A stretch of 64,000 bases of DNA, from contig JAWARJ010000001.1 in assembly GCA_038893495.1 (NCBI GenBank), positions 868,001 through 932,000 on the forward strand. The letters run 5' to 3'. Positions 30,955 to 39,834 of this stretch are shown one piece after another. How positions within the stretch are numbered: position 1 is the first letter of the stretch; each line of letters starts with the position of its first letter. The stretch is from Thermoproteus sp. (GTDB lineage: Archaea; Thermoproteota; Thermoprotei; Thermoproteales; Thermoproteaceae). Below the pieces are notes generated by a model, which saw nothing but the letters and a program-made list of their open reading frames with translations, ran no database searches and had not been told where the DNA came from. The translations under genes and the position numbers were made by a program.

Positions 30955-33182
30955 ACTATCCCCTTTTCCTTCGGGATCTCTCTGGCGGAGATTTCGCCGC
31001 GTCTACTCAACACTGTCTCTATGACCTTTATACTGTTCCTCCTTGAGAGCATCTTGTTGTTGTTTCCGCAATAGGGCGAGTAGACGCATTTGGGGCAACC
31101 GTCAACGCAGTCACATCCGCGAGTTATCCTCAATGCGACCTCCAGTACCCTCCTGAAGTTCCTCAATAGGAGTTTCGACGTGCCGTTGCCGCCAACATGC
31201 GAATCATATATAACTATGACGCCGTCGGGATAGCTGATGCCTCCTAGGTCGGTTTTAGCAGCGCCTACCACTATCTCTGACGCCGATATCATTACGTGCT
31301 CCGTGGCGTGATAGCCCTTGGCCCTCTCCTCCCAATCCACGGCGTCGTTCTGGCTGAATCTCAATAGGGGCATGTAGAAGACGGCGCCCTTGGTGCGGAA
31401 TTCGTAGCTGATGGGGTCTATGGGGTATTCGCCTAACGTCTCGTCGGTGGTAAATCGCTTCAGCGCATAGCCGTATACGGTAATCTTTATTTTGAGCTTG
31501 CCGTACTGATAGGGCACGCCCTCGACTTTTCCCTCCTCTAACACCTCCTCTATATGGGGCTCCATGTCTTCCAGAGCTTGTGTGGCTAGATCCTCGGCGT
31601 CTATAGGCTCCACGTAGGCCGTTCTCCTCTCCACATCGAGGGATTTGACCAGATAGGTGGAGCCTCCGTGCATGTAGATGGCCTCCGGGTGAAGCTCGTA
31701 GAGCGCCAACGGGAGCTCCCTATGGCCTATGACCTTCCCGTCGGCCCTTTTTATCTTAACAACTTGGGGACTACCTCTTAGGGACAGCTCTGAGAGTTTC
31801 TCGCGGCCCCTCCGCGTAACCCTATAGAACCGCCCAGCCCTCTCCAAATAGCCCTCGTCGACTAATCTCTTTAATATCGCCGAGGAGTAGGGGTCCAGCT
31901 CGTCCTCTCTTATGGGCCTATCCAGCGCCATGGCCAATACATGCAATGAAGCTATGTCGTCGTTTTCCCTCTCGAGCCCTAGAGGCTCGGGCGACCTAGA
32001 GAAGAAGTCCTCCGGGTTATTCCTATAATAATTCGATATTGGGTCGTTGCCTAAAATCTGCAACACGTAGCCCGTCTGCCCCCTCCTGCCGACCCTTCCC
32101 ACCCTCTGTAGGTACCTATTGTAGGTAGGCGGCACGGACGCCAGAACCACCGCATCTATATCGCCTATATCTATACCGAGCTCTAACGTCGGCGTGGCTA
32201 TAACCACGTTTATTTCGCCCTTCTTGAAGGCGTCTTCAACCCAAGTCCTCTCCTCGGGGGCCAGCCCGGCCCTATGGACCGCAGCGCCTTCAGCCTTGCC
32301 CTGAAGCCTCAGAGCTCTGTATATCATCTCGCTGTATTTATGGCTGTCCGTAAAGACTAGACACTTCATATCGTTGTCGATGCAGAGACCGGCCAAAGCC
32401 GCGGCCTCGGCCCATTTAGACCTAAACCTGGGCTTTATCAATATCTGAACCAACTCGCCTCTCCTCCCCCTAGGCCCCTGGACCACCTCGACTTTTCTGC
32501 CCAGTAGGAGCTCGGCGAACTCGGCCGGATTGCCCAAAGTGGCCGAAGTAGCCACGAACTGCGGCTTTACGAAACGCCCTATCCTCTTAAGCAGATAGTA
32601 CATATGGGAGCCCAGGACCCCGCTGTATGTGTGGAAATCGTCGAGTACTAGATATCTCGTCCGCGATATGAGTTGGCGGAACTTCGAGACGTACATAAGG
32701 GCTTGGCTCACCATGTCGGGATTCGTCACTATTATGTGAGGCGGTGTTTGGTACAATATCCTCCTCTCGCGCTGATCTGTATCCCCGTCGTAGACCATAG
32801 CCCTAACCCCCAGTCTATCCGCCAGAGCCCTTATGCGGCCCAATTGGTCTCGCGCAAGGGCCTTTGTGGGGTACATTATAAGCGCCAAGGGCGTCTTGAA
32901 GGTGTCCAGGCTTTCCTCCAGTATTGGGGCCAGAAACGCCTCGGTTTTGCCGAGGCCGGTTCCCGCAATTATGACGGTGTCCTTTCCCGACCTAATGCTT
33001 TGGATGGCGTCGTACTGATAGCCGTAAAGCCTCTCTATCCCTAAGCTCCTAAAGAGCGACGCGACCTCCGGCCTCAAGACTGACTCGACTGCGCAACAAG
33101 TCTCTAGGGGCTCGGGGCGCTCCGACTTTATATAAACAACCTCTCTTGCCGGGTCGCCGAGTATTGCCGATAAGAACTCCAC
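30951..33182 (-). CDS. DEAD/DEAH-type helicase with DUF1998 (Hrq1/MrfA-like)
   Basis: The 743-residue protein is a superfamily 2 helicase: Walker A IIAGTGLGKTEAF, motif II YLVLDDFHTYSG (DDFH in place of DEAH), SATLGNP, then motifs V-VI LELGIDIGDIDAVVLA and YLQRVGRVGRRGQ. The C-terminus carries the DUF1998 Cys4 cluster (CDCVDGCPKC, YSPYCGNNNKMLS). Relatives (Hrq1, MrfA) unwind DNA in crosslink or damage repair. The GTG start follows the stop of the adenosine kinase-like gene without a gap. Confidence 0.88.
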   Translation of the reverse strand: MEFLSAILGDPAREVVYIKSERPEPLETCCAVESVLRPEVASLFRSLGIERLYGYQYDAIQSIRSGKDTVIIAGTGLGKTEAFLAPILEESLDTFKTPLALIMYPTKALARDQLGRIRALADRLGVRAMVYDGDTDQRERRILYQTPPHIIVTNPDMVSQALMYVSKFRQLISRTRYLVLDDFHTYSGVLGSHMYYLLKRIGRFVKPQFVATSATLGNPAEFAELLLGRKVEVVQGPRGRRGELVQILIKPRFRSKWAEAAALAGLCIDNDMKCLVFTDSHKYSEMIYRALRLQGKAEGAAVHRAGLAPEERTWVEDAFKKGEINVVIATPTLELGIDIGDIDAVVLASVPPTYNRYLQRVGRVGRRGQTGYVLQILGNDPISNYYRNNPEDFFSRSPEPLGLERENDDIASLHVLAMALDRPIREDELDPYSSAILKRLVDEGYLERAGRFYRVTRRGREKLSELSLRGSPQVVKIKRADGKVIGHRELPLALYELHPEAIYMHGGSTYLVKSLDVERRTAYVEPIDAEDLATQALEDMEPHIEEVLEEGKVEGVPYQYGKLKIKITVYGYALKRFTTDETLGEYPIDPISYEFRTKGAVFYMPLLRFSQNDAVDWEERAKGYHATEHVMISASEIVVGAAKTDLGGISYPDGVIVIYDSHVGGNGTSKLLLRNFRRVLEVALRITRGCDCVDGCPKCVYSPYCGNNNKMLSRRNSIKVIETVLSRRGEISAREIPKEKGIV

Positions 33183-33674
33183 TTATAGTTTATAGCCTAT
33201 CTTCCTTAAAAATGCCTTCCTCTCCTCACGATTTGCGGCGTCCTCGACGCCTAGAGGCGAGTGGCCGTCCACCACGCCAATTACGCCTCGCCGCTCGGGC
33301 TCCACCTCGGCTACCAATACTTTCAACGGGTTAGCGGTGGCGGCGTGTATTCTCACCACCTCAGGCACGTTCTTGATGGCATTCAGAACGTTTATAGGGT
33401 ACGCGTTCTTGATATATATAACGAAGGTATGTCCGGCGCCTATTTTAAGCGCCGTCTCTATGGCCAACCTCCGTAGCTCCTCGTCGTTACCTTCATGCCT
33501 CACGAGGCGCTTGCCGGAGGCTTCGCAGAAGGCCAGCCCGAACTTTATGCCAGGGACGCTATTTACAAGCGCCTCATATAGGTCCTCCACCGTCTTTATG
33601 AAGTGAGCATGGCCTATTATGACGTTAGTCCCTTCGGGGATCGGCACATCGACTATATCTATCTTCAAAGACAT
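33183..33674 (-). CDS. Adenosine-specific kinase-like protein (PAE2307 family)
   Basis: The 163-residue protein matches the DUF355/COG1839 family: [60 protein letters not shown], and [20 protein letters not shown], followed by [13 protein letters not shown]. The founding structure is from Pyrobaculum aerophilum, and an adenosine kinase activity was proposed. Length is normal. It is the first gene of a pair with the helicase downstream. Confidence 0.88.
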   Translation of the reverse strand: MSLKIDIVDVPIPEGTNVIIGHAHFIKTVEDLYEALVNSVPGIKFGLAFCEASGKRLVRHEGNDEELRRLAIETALKIGAGHTFVIYIKNAYPINVLNAIKNVPEVVRIHAATANPLKVLVAEVEPERRGVIGVVDGHSPLGVEDAANREERKAFLRKIGYKL

Positions 33675-33746
33675 ATCGCATATTGTCCCCCGTTTTAAAT
33701 CAGTTGTGGATTCTCACCTCACCTATCGACGGCGCGGTTTACCTCA

Positions 33747-34139
33747 TCACTTGCCGCATACGGCCTTTACGGTTATTGAGACTGGTGTGAGTCCTGCATT
33801 CCTCAATTTATTTAATATCTCTTCGTCGTGTATGTCCATTATCCTATTGGAATCAATACATATCACATTGATGTGAGGATCTACCTTATCGTAGTAGGTC
33901 CTCCCGCCGTTTTCAAAAGAAACGATTACCCCATTTTCTTCAAGTAATTTGAGGATATTGTAGACAGTACTAGCGCTTATGCTAGGCATCTTCATTTTCA
34001 CTTCATTCAATATATCGTTAAACGTAGGGTGCTCCCTCCTTTCAAGTTTTTCCAACACTAACTTTATTACTTCAATCCTTTGTGGGGTCAACCTATATCC
34101 CTTCTCCTTCAATATGGCATATGGAGCTGTTTGTTCCAC
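33747..34139 (-). CDS. Fur/PerR-like transcription regulator lacking zinc Cys pairs
   Basis: The 130-residue protein has a Fur-type winged helix (GYRLTPQRIEVIKLVLEKL, HPTFNDILNEVKMKMPSISA, STVYNILKLLEENGVI) and the dimerisation half beginning DPHINVICIDSNRIMDI. In Fur/PerR the first structural pair is CxxC; here the second Cys is Ser (CIDS), and the final CxxC is reduced to VCGK at the end. A structural zinc site is therefore probably absent. It is divergent from the FAD oxidoreductase gene, 80 nt away, which it might regulate. Confidence 0.82.
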   Translation of the reverse strand: MEQTAPYAILKEKGYRLTPQRIEVIKLVLEKLERREHPTFNDILNEVKMKMPSISASTVYNILKLLEENGVIVSFENGGRTYYDKVDPHINVICIDSNRIMDIHDEEILNKLRNAGLTPVSITVKAVCGK

Positions 34140-34219
34140 GCAATAGATTTCTCTCCTCTATAAAAATTTATTCTCCTTTCTGGCGGCTATAGATATATAG
34201 GCCTATTTATCCTCTAGAC

Positions 34220-35464
34220 ATGAAGGTAGTCGTCGTCGGCGCTGGCATTATCGGCATGGCGACCGCATACCACATTAAAAACATTGCGCCCCATGTGGAC
34301 ATAACTGTCGTCGACATGATGATGGGCGCTGGGATGGGCGATACTGGTAGATCTGCGGCGGCCTTTAGGACTATATTCACGTCTAGGCTCAATAGGCTTT
34401 TGGCGAAAACCACTATAGATTTCTATAGGGACGTCCAAAGAAAGGGGTGGAGTCTCTCTATGAGGTTCGTGGGGTATCTATTCCTCGCCGATGCGGCCGG
34501 GGTGGCTAGCCTCAAGCCGGTAGTCAATGAGCTCAAAGCTATGGGGCTCTCCATAGACTTCGTGGAGCCGCCTAAGTGGTCAAGAGCCCACGTGTCCGAC
34601 GACGAGGAGGCCCGCGAGATGGGTCTTCAAGACATAGAGGCGGGCGTTCTGATTAGAGACGCTGGGATATTAGACCCAGAAAAGGTCTTGCGTTATTACG
34701 AGAGCCGATTCTTAAAGTTAGGGGGCAAGATCGCATATGGAGTTAAGATGATAAGTCTCTTGGCCAAGCCGAAAAAGCCGCTGGGGATTCCCGGAGAGCC
34801 CTTCGCCTGGCAGGACTACGAGGTGCGGGGAATATCGACCACCTCGGGCGACATAGAGGCCGACGCTGTGGTGTTGGCCACAGGGGCTTGGACCGGCGAC
34901 CTAGCAGCCTCTTTGGGATATGGGCTCCCCTTAAGGCCTAGGAAGAGGCAAGTTTTCGTGGTTAGAGCCGAAGGCGACTTGAGGGCTATACTCTACGACG
35001 ACTCTCTTACAGGCGAGGGCTCTATGCCCTTCGTGATACTGCCCAGAGGCGTCTACATAAGGCCGGAGCCGGACGAAGGCAACTTCTGGATTGGCCTCGC
35101 CGATAGGAGGCCCTACGGCTTCGAGGAGGCCGGCGTGGAGGAGGGCCTATGGCGCTACGGCATATATCCGCTACTAAGTAAATATGTGCCGGCTTTTGAG
35201 GGCAGGACCCCCCACAACGCTTGGTATGGATATTACGACGAAAATGTAGTAGATGAGGTTGCAGTAGTGGACAAACTGGCAGATGGGCTTTACGTGGCGG
35301 CTGGCACTAGCGGAAGCGGGATCATGAAGGCTGACGCAATAGCTAGAATAGCCGCGGCGCTTGTCCTAGGGGAGGATAAGGCCGAGCTATTCGGTGGGGT
35401 CGAGGTGCCGACAAATGTTCTGGCTAAAAATAGGTGTTTAGAGCCGGAGCGCTTGGTCCTATGA
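34220..35464 (+). CDS. FAD-dependent amino acid oxidase/dehydrogenase (DAO family)
   Basis: The 414-residue protein starts with the FAD-binding MKVVVVGAGIIGMATAYHI and has the DAO features DTGRSAAAFRT, ADAVVLATGAWTGDLAASLG, RPRKRQVFVVRAEG and a late GLYVAAGTSGSGIMKADAIA. Family members oxidise D-amino acids, sarcosine, glycine or L-proline; the electron acceptor in archaea is often not oxygen. The substrate is open. It overlaps the convergent AlaX gene by 6 bases. Confidence 0.85.
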   Translation: MKVVVVGAGIIGMATAYHIKNIAPHVDITVVDMMMGAGMGDTGRSAAAFRTIFTSRLNRLLAKTTIDFYRDVQRKGWSLSMRFVGYLFLADAAGVASLKPVVNELKAMGLSIDFVEPPKWSRAHVSDDEEAREMGLQDIEAGVLIRDAGILDPEKVLRYYESRFLKLGGKIAYGVKMISLLAKPKKPLGIPGEPFAWQDYEVRGISTTSGDIEADAVVLATGAWTGDLAASLGYGLPLRPRKRQVFVVRAEGDLRAILYDDSLTGEGSMPFVILPRGVYIRPEPDEGNFWIGLADRRPYGFEEAGVEEGLWRYGIYPLLSKYVPAFEGRTPHNAWYGYYDENVVDEVAVVDKLADGLYVAAGTSGSGIMKADAIARIAAALVLGEDKAELFGGVEVPTNVLAKNRCLEPERLVL

Positions 35465-36175
35465 GATCGTGTAGTATATTCGCTTCTTCCCCTTGCCTCT
35501 ATTCTCTATCTTGAGTATCTTTACGGTCCCTATTTCAGCCGTGTTTTTAACGTGGGGCCCTCCATCAGCCTGTATGTCGACTCCAGGTATTTCGACTATT
35601 CTCAACATGGGGAGGTTGGGCGGGGCCCTCTCGGCCAGCTTCGTTATGCCGGGTATCTTAAGGGCCTCCTCTCTGGGTAGCCAATAGACTTTGACCTCGA
35701 TGCCTCTGGCGGCCAGCTCGTTGACTTCGGCCACAGCCTCCTCGAAGGCCTTTCTGACGGCGGCCATATCGCCCTCTATATTGAAGTCATCTCTGGCGTA
35801 CTCCGGCGTTATGTCGCCGCCAGTTATGAGTGCGTTATACCTCTTGTAGAGGACAGCCGAAAGCATGTGGGCGGCCGTGTGGAGCCTCATCTTTCTGTAT
35901 CTGGGCTCCCAGTCGAGAATACCCCTCACCACATCGCCAGATTTCAAGGAGTGTTGCCCCTCTATTATATGGACCACCTCGTCTCCCTCTCTGCCGGCCT
36001 TAGCCCTATATCTCGCGCCTGAAGCCTCAAGATAGCCTGTATCCGCCTGTACGCCTCCCTCGCCGTTATGAAACGCAGTTTTGTCTAAAACGACCTTCTG
36101 GCCTATTACATCTAGGACAACGGCCTCGAACTCTTTTATGTAGCTGTCTTCTTGATATAGGAGTTTTGTGCGCAT
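35459..36175 (-). CDS. alaX: Alanyl-tRNA editing protein AlaX
   Basis: The 238-residue protein is a free-standing AlaX-M editing domain that removes Ser or Gly from misacylated tRNA-Ala. It has the AlaX start KEFEAVVLDVIGQKVVLDKT, FHNGEGGVQADTGYL, the zinc pair RLHTAAHMLSAVL (HxxxH) and VDIQADGGPHVKNTAEIGTV for the second half of the site, with Ala-Asp in place of the Cys found in AlaRS (QACGGTH). That substitution is also seen in other AlaX proteins. Length suits the AlaX-M group. Confidence 0.9.
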   Translation of the reverse strand: MRTKLLYQEDSYIKEFEAVVLDVIGQKVVLDKTAFHNGEGGVQADTGYLEASGARYRAKAGREGDEVVHIIEGQHSLKSGDVVRGILDWEPRYRKMRLHTAAHMLSAVLYKRYNALITGGDITPEYARDDFNIEGDMAAVRKAFEEAVAEVNELAARGIEVKVYWLPREEALKIPGITKLAERAPPNLPMLRIVEIPGVDIQADGGPHVKNTAEIGTVKILKIENRGKGKKRIYYTIS

Positions 36176-36196
36176 ATAGCCAAAAACTTCTATATT

Positions 36197-37408
36197 TTAA
36201 GCCACTCTGAACTTGAAGCCTTGACCCTCTAGTTCTCTCAATACCGCGCTTAGGTCTAAATTGCCGGGAACTTCCGTCACGAAGACCAGCTCGACGTAAT
36301 TGGGCCTCTGGTGGGGGTCGTAGCGCTCGTGGTAGACATCTATTACGTTCACGTTATATCTCGCCAAGACCGAGGCGGCCGCCGCCAACATGCCGGGCCT
36401 GTCGGGCACCTCGCCGACGAACTTCACTATTCTCTTCTGCCTTGCCATCGCCTTGTTTAAAACCCTTACGAGCGTCGTAGCGTCTATATTGCCGCCTGAC
36501 ACTACCGCCACGACCTTCTTGCCGTTTAGGTTCAATTTGCCGGACATCAAAGCGGCAACAGACGCCGCGCCGGCGCCTTCGGCGATGACTCTCGCCCTCT
36601 CGGCCAAGAGATATATGGCGTCTGTTATCTCGTTGTCGTCTACGAGCACTACATCGTCTACATACTTCTCTATAAACGCCATGGTGATCTCGCCTGGTCT
36701 CTTCACGGCGATCCCATCCGCTATGGTGTCCACCTTATCCAACGTGATTATCTTGCCTTCTCTCAACGACAGATATACCGAGGGGGCCCCCGACGATTGG
36801 ACTCCATAGACCTTCACATCGGGCCTGGCGGTCTTCAACACATATGCTATACCTGAAATCAAGCCTCCGCCGCCTATAGGGACTACCACCGCGTCCACCG
36901 AACCCAAATCTTCTAGTATCTCGACGCCTATAGTGCCCTGGCCCGCTATGACGTATAGGTCGTTGTAGGCGTGTAGGAACTTTACGTCTTGCGTGACTAA
37001 CTCCAACGCCTTCTTCTCGGCCTCGTAGTAGCTCTCGCCGTGGAGAATCACGTCCGCTCCGTAGTCCATAGTCTTCTTGACTTTTAGCCACGGCGTCGTC
37101 GACGGCATCACCACTGTCGCCCTCACGCCGTGTAGTTGGGCGGCATAGGCGACCCCTTGGGCGTGGTTTCCAGCAGACGCCGTTATGAACCTCCTATAGC
37201 CCTCCTGTATGTATTTATACATCGCATAGTAGGCGCCTCTTATCTTAAAGGAGCCGGTCTTTTGGAGCGCCTCCAGCTTTAAATAAACCTCGCCGTTTTG
37301 TATTCTAGATAGCGATTCGGACCTAAGGAGGGGGGTCCTATGGATGGTCCCGCGCCTCTGTTGTTCTTTAATTACGGCTGTCGCTTCGTCTATCGGCGGC
37401 TCCCTCAT
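36197..37408 (-). CDS. ilvA: Threonine dehydratase with ACT domain
   Basis: The 403-residue enzyme converts threonine to 2-oxobutyrate (isoleucine pathway or catabolism). The PLP lysine is in ALQKTGSFKIRGAYYAMYKY, the phosphate-binding loop is VVPIGGGGLISGIAY, and SAGNHAQGVAYAA is present. A C-terminal ACT domain (IVKFVGEVPDRPGMLAAAAS, VIDVYHERYDPHQRPNYVEL) suggests feedback control. Its ATG overlaps the stop of the upstream aminotransferase gene (ATGA), so the two form an operon. Confidence 0.92.
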   Translation of the reverse strand: MREPPIDEATAVIKEQQRRGTIHRTPLLRSESLSRIQNGEVYLKLEALQKTGSFKIRGAYYAMYKYIQEGYRRFITASAGNHAQGVAYAAQLHGVRATVVMPSTTPWLKVKKTMDYGADVILHGESYYEAEKKALELVTQDVKFLHAYNDLYVIAGQGTIGVEILEDLGSVDAVVVPIGGGGLISGIAYVLKTARPDVKVYGVQSSGAPSVYLSLREGKIITLDKVDTIADGIAVKRPGEITMAFIEKYVDDVVLVDDNEITDAIYLLAERARVIAEGAGAASVAALMSGKLNLNGKKVVAVVSGGNIDATTLVRVLNKAMARQKRIVKFVGEVPDRPGMLAAAASVLARYNVNVIDVYHERYDPHQRPNYVELVFVTEVPGNLDLSAVLRELEGQGFKFRVA

Positions 37409-38607
37409 AAAAATTCGCGTATGGCATCGGCAAGGCGCCTAATGCCCACATCTATCTGCTCGAATGTGCTGTAGGTGAAGTTTAGACGCATTGTGTTCCT
37501 CCCCTCACCTTCATTTATGTGGAACCCATGGCCGGGCACATAAGCCACTTTGTATTTGGTTATGGCCGTATTCAACATCTCTCTAGTATCTATCTTCTCG
37601 GGGACTCTGACCCATATGAACATCCCCCCTGAGGGCTTAGTCCAAGTGACGCCTTTAGGCATATAGGCCTCCAGCGCGGCCAACATGGCGTCGCGTTTCT
37701 TCCTATAGAGCTCCACTATCCTCGGTATGTTCCTCTGTATTACGCCTCTCCTCAACCCCTCTAGGAGTAGGTACTGGTTTAACGTTGGTGTGTTGAGGTT
37801 GAGAGCTTGCTTCCCCAAGGCAAACCATCTTATCAATTCGGGGTCGGCAATCACCCAGCCCAGCCTTAGGCCGGGGCTGAATATCTTCGAGGCAGTTGAG
37901 AGGTAGATAACCCTCCCCAAGCGGTCCATCGCCTTTATCCTCGTTACAGTTATATTGTCAAATATAAAATAGCCATAGGGGTCGTCCTCCACTACAAGCA
38001 GGTCGTTGTTTTCAGCTATCTCTAAGAGGTGCTTTCTCCTCTCGTCGGGCATAGTGACCCCTGTGGGGTTCTGCGCCGTGGGCACCGTGTAGACGAACTT
38101 TATCTTGGCCCCCTCGGCCTTCAGCCTCCTCACTTGTTCTTCCAACACGTCGGTTTTCATCCCACGGTCGTCCATGGGTATGCCCACCAGCCTCGGCCTA
38201 TATACCCGCCATGACTGGAGCGCGGCTATGTAGGTTGGATTCTCGGTTATCACTACCGACTTCTCGTCTAGGAACAGCCTGCCGAGGAGCTCTAAGGCCT
38301 CTTGCGACCCCACCGTGACTATTACATTTTCAGCCGTCGCCTTTATGCCGTTCGACGCAGAGAACTTGGCTATCTCCTCTCTTAATTCAGGCACACCTTC
38401 GGTCTGGCCGTACTGTAGGGCCTTATTGCCATAGGTCTCTAACACATAGGTGCTGATCCTCGCTATATCCTCTAGGGGGAACGTCGAGGGGTCCGGCATG
38501 CCGCCGCCGAACGATATCACGTCGGCTGTTGCCCATTTGAGCAACTCTCTAATCTCGCTTGCCCTCATGTAGGCAGTCCTTTCGGCCAACAGCTTTGACA
38601 GATCCAT
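37405..38607 (-). CDS. Class I PLP aminotransferase, 2-aminoadipate/aromatic type
   Basis: The 400-residue enzyme has VISFGGGMPDPSTFP near the start, VTVGSQEALELLGRLF, the VEDDPYGYF aspartate/tyrosine site, the Schiff-base lysine in YLSTASKIFSPGLRLGWV, and SGGMFIWVRVPE. This is the pattern of LysN/AAT-type (2-aminoadipate or branched/aromatic) aminotransferases of thermophiles. Coupling with threonine dehydratase suggests branched-chain amino acid metabolism, but the specificity is not proven. Confidence 0.87.
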   Translation of the reverse strand: MDLSKLLAERTAYMRASEIRELLKWATADVISFGGGMPDPSTFPLEDIARISTYVLETYGNKALQYGQTEGVPELREEIAKFSASNGIKATAENVIVTVGSQEALELLGRLFLDEKSVVITENPTYIAALQSWRVYRPRLVGIPMDDRGMKTDVLEEQVRRLKAEGAKIKFVYTVPTAQNPTGVTMPDERRKHLLEIAENNDLLVVEDDPYGYFIFDNITVTRIKAMDRLGRVIYLSTASKIFSPGLRLGWVIADPELIRWFALGKQALNLNTPTLNQYLLLEGLRRGVIQRNIPRIVELYRKKRDAMLAALEAYMPKGVTWTKPSGGMFIWVRVPEKIDTREMLNTAITKYKVAYVPGHGFHINEGEGRNTMRLNFTYSTFEQIDVGIRRLADAIREFL

Positions 38608-38665
38608 AGACCGGTTCTTGGTGCCCTATTAAATATTTTGATATATATAGCTTATATATCAGTAT

Positions 38666-38929
38666 TTATCTGCCGGAAGCCTCCGCGGCTAGACATTCAC
38701 GACATATACGAGAAAGACCCCGCCGGACGCTACAGTTCTCACATACCAGACGGCCGCATTTATAGCATGTAGACACGGCGTAATGCACCCCACAGAGCCT
38801 ACAGAGCGTGTCTTCACATGCACGACAGTAATGCGCGCCCATATCGTACTTGCAGACGTGCCGGCCGCATTTGGGACACCTATATTCGGCGGGCTCCCAT
38901 CCGCAAATTTCGCAATAACCTCTAGACAC
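38666..38929 (-). CDS. Multi-zinc-finger small protein
   Basis: The 87-residue protein carries about seven Cys knuckles: CEICGW, CPKCGRHVC, HYCRAC, CRLCGVHY, CYKCGRLVCENC, ICREC. They resemble two or more B-box/LIM-like zinc modules in a row. The start is a GTG. It sits 23 nt after succinyl-CoA synthetase alpha on the same strand and could be read through from it. A role in protein or nucleic acid binding is possible; no named family. Confidence 0.7.
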   Translation of the reverse strand: MSRGYCEICGWEPAEYRCPKCGRHVCKYDMGAHYCRACEDTLCRLCGVHYAVSTCYKCGRLVCENCSVRRGLSRICRECLAAEASGR

Positions 38930-38952
38930 GAACTAATAGGGTCACGAAAAAC

Positions 38953-39834
38953 CTATTTCTTCAACGCCTTGAGGACTAGTTGGGGCACTTCCATCGGCGT
39001 GTCGGCGACGGGGATGCCGGCCTCCCTAAACGCCTTTACCTTGCCGTTGGCGTCGCCCGAGCCCAACATGACGATAGCGCCCGCATGGCCCATCCTCTTT
39101 TCAGGCGGCGCCGTCCTCCCTGCGACATAGGCCACTATCGGCTTCTTTATTGCGCCATCTGCGTAGAGCTTCGAGAGTCTCTCCTCGGCGTCCCCGCCGA
39201 CCTCGCCTATAACGACTATGGCATCTATGTCGGGATCTTGCGACATCAAAAGCGTCGCTTCGACCAAGTCGGTCCCCACTATGGGGTCTCCCCCTACGCC
39301 TATCGCCGTGTTTATGCCGAGGCCAGCGCGGGCTAGTTGGTAGGATATCTCGTAGGTCAGAGTTCCGGATCTGCTCACGACGCCTATCCTCCCCGGCGTT
39401 TGGTATATGCTGTTGGGCATAATGCCCAGCTTGGTCCTCACAGGCGGCGCGACTATGCCGGGGCAGTTCGGCCCTATTATATTCACGCCCCTGGCCTTGG
39501 CGTAGCTCACGAACCTCAGAGTCTCGTGGATGGGTATGTGCTCGGTTATTACTACTATGAGCTTTATCCCCGCGTCTATGGCCTCGTAGACGGCCTCAGA
39601 GGCGAATTTCGCGGGCACGAAGACAACAGAAGCGTTGGCGCCAGTGGCTCTGACCGCCTCCTCCACCGTGTCGAACACGGGGAGCCCGGCGACAGTCGTG
39701 CCTCCCTTTCCGGGCGTCACGCCGCCGACGACCTTAGTGCCGTATTCCAACATCCTCTGGGCGTGGAAGCTCCCCTCCTTCCCCGTTATCCCCTGGACTA
39801 TGACCTTAGTGTTGGGGCCCACTAGGACCGTCAT
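38953..39834 (-). CDS. sucD: Succinyl-CoA synthetase alpha subunit
   Basis: The 293-residue subunit binds CoA (TKVIVQGITGKEGSFHAQRM, then GTKVVGGVTPGKGG) and carries the phosphohistidine in RMGHAGAIVMLG; RIGVVSRSGTLTYEIS and GGDPIVGTDLVEA are also typical. With the beta subunit it interconverts succinyl-CoA and succinate with ATP or GTP formation. The ATG overlaps the sucC stop (ATGA). Confidence 0.95.
   Translation of the reverse strand: MTVLVGPNTKVIVQGITGKEGSFHAQRMLEYGTKVVGGVTPGKGGTTVAGLPVFDTVEEAVRATGANASVVFVPAKFASEAVYEAIDAGIKLIVVITEHIPIHETLRFVSYAKARGVNIIGPNCPGIVAPPVRTKLGIMPNSIYQTPGRIGVVSRSGTLTYEISYQLARAGLGINTAIGVGGDPIVGTDLVEATLLMSQDPDIDAIVVIGEVGGDAEERLSKLYADGAIKKPIVAYVAGRTAPPEKRMGHAGAIVMLGSGDANGKVKAFREAGIPVADTPMEVPQLVLKALKK

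Noticed and set aside
39337-39825. 162-codon plus-strand frame opposite sucD
   Set aside because: It is the complement of a well-supported gene and has low-complexity Tyr/His/Arg/Gly composition.
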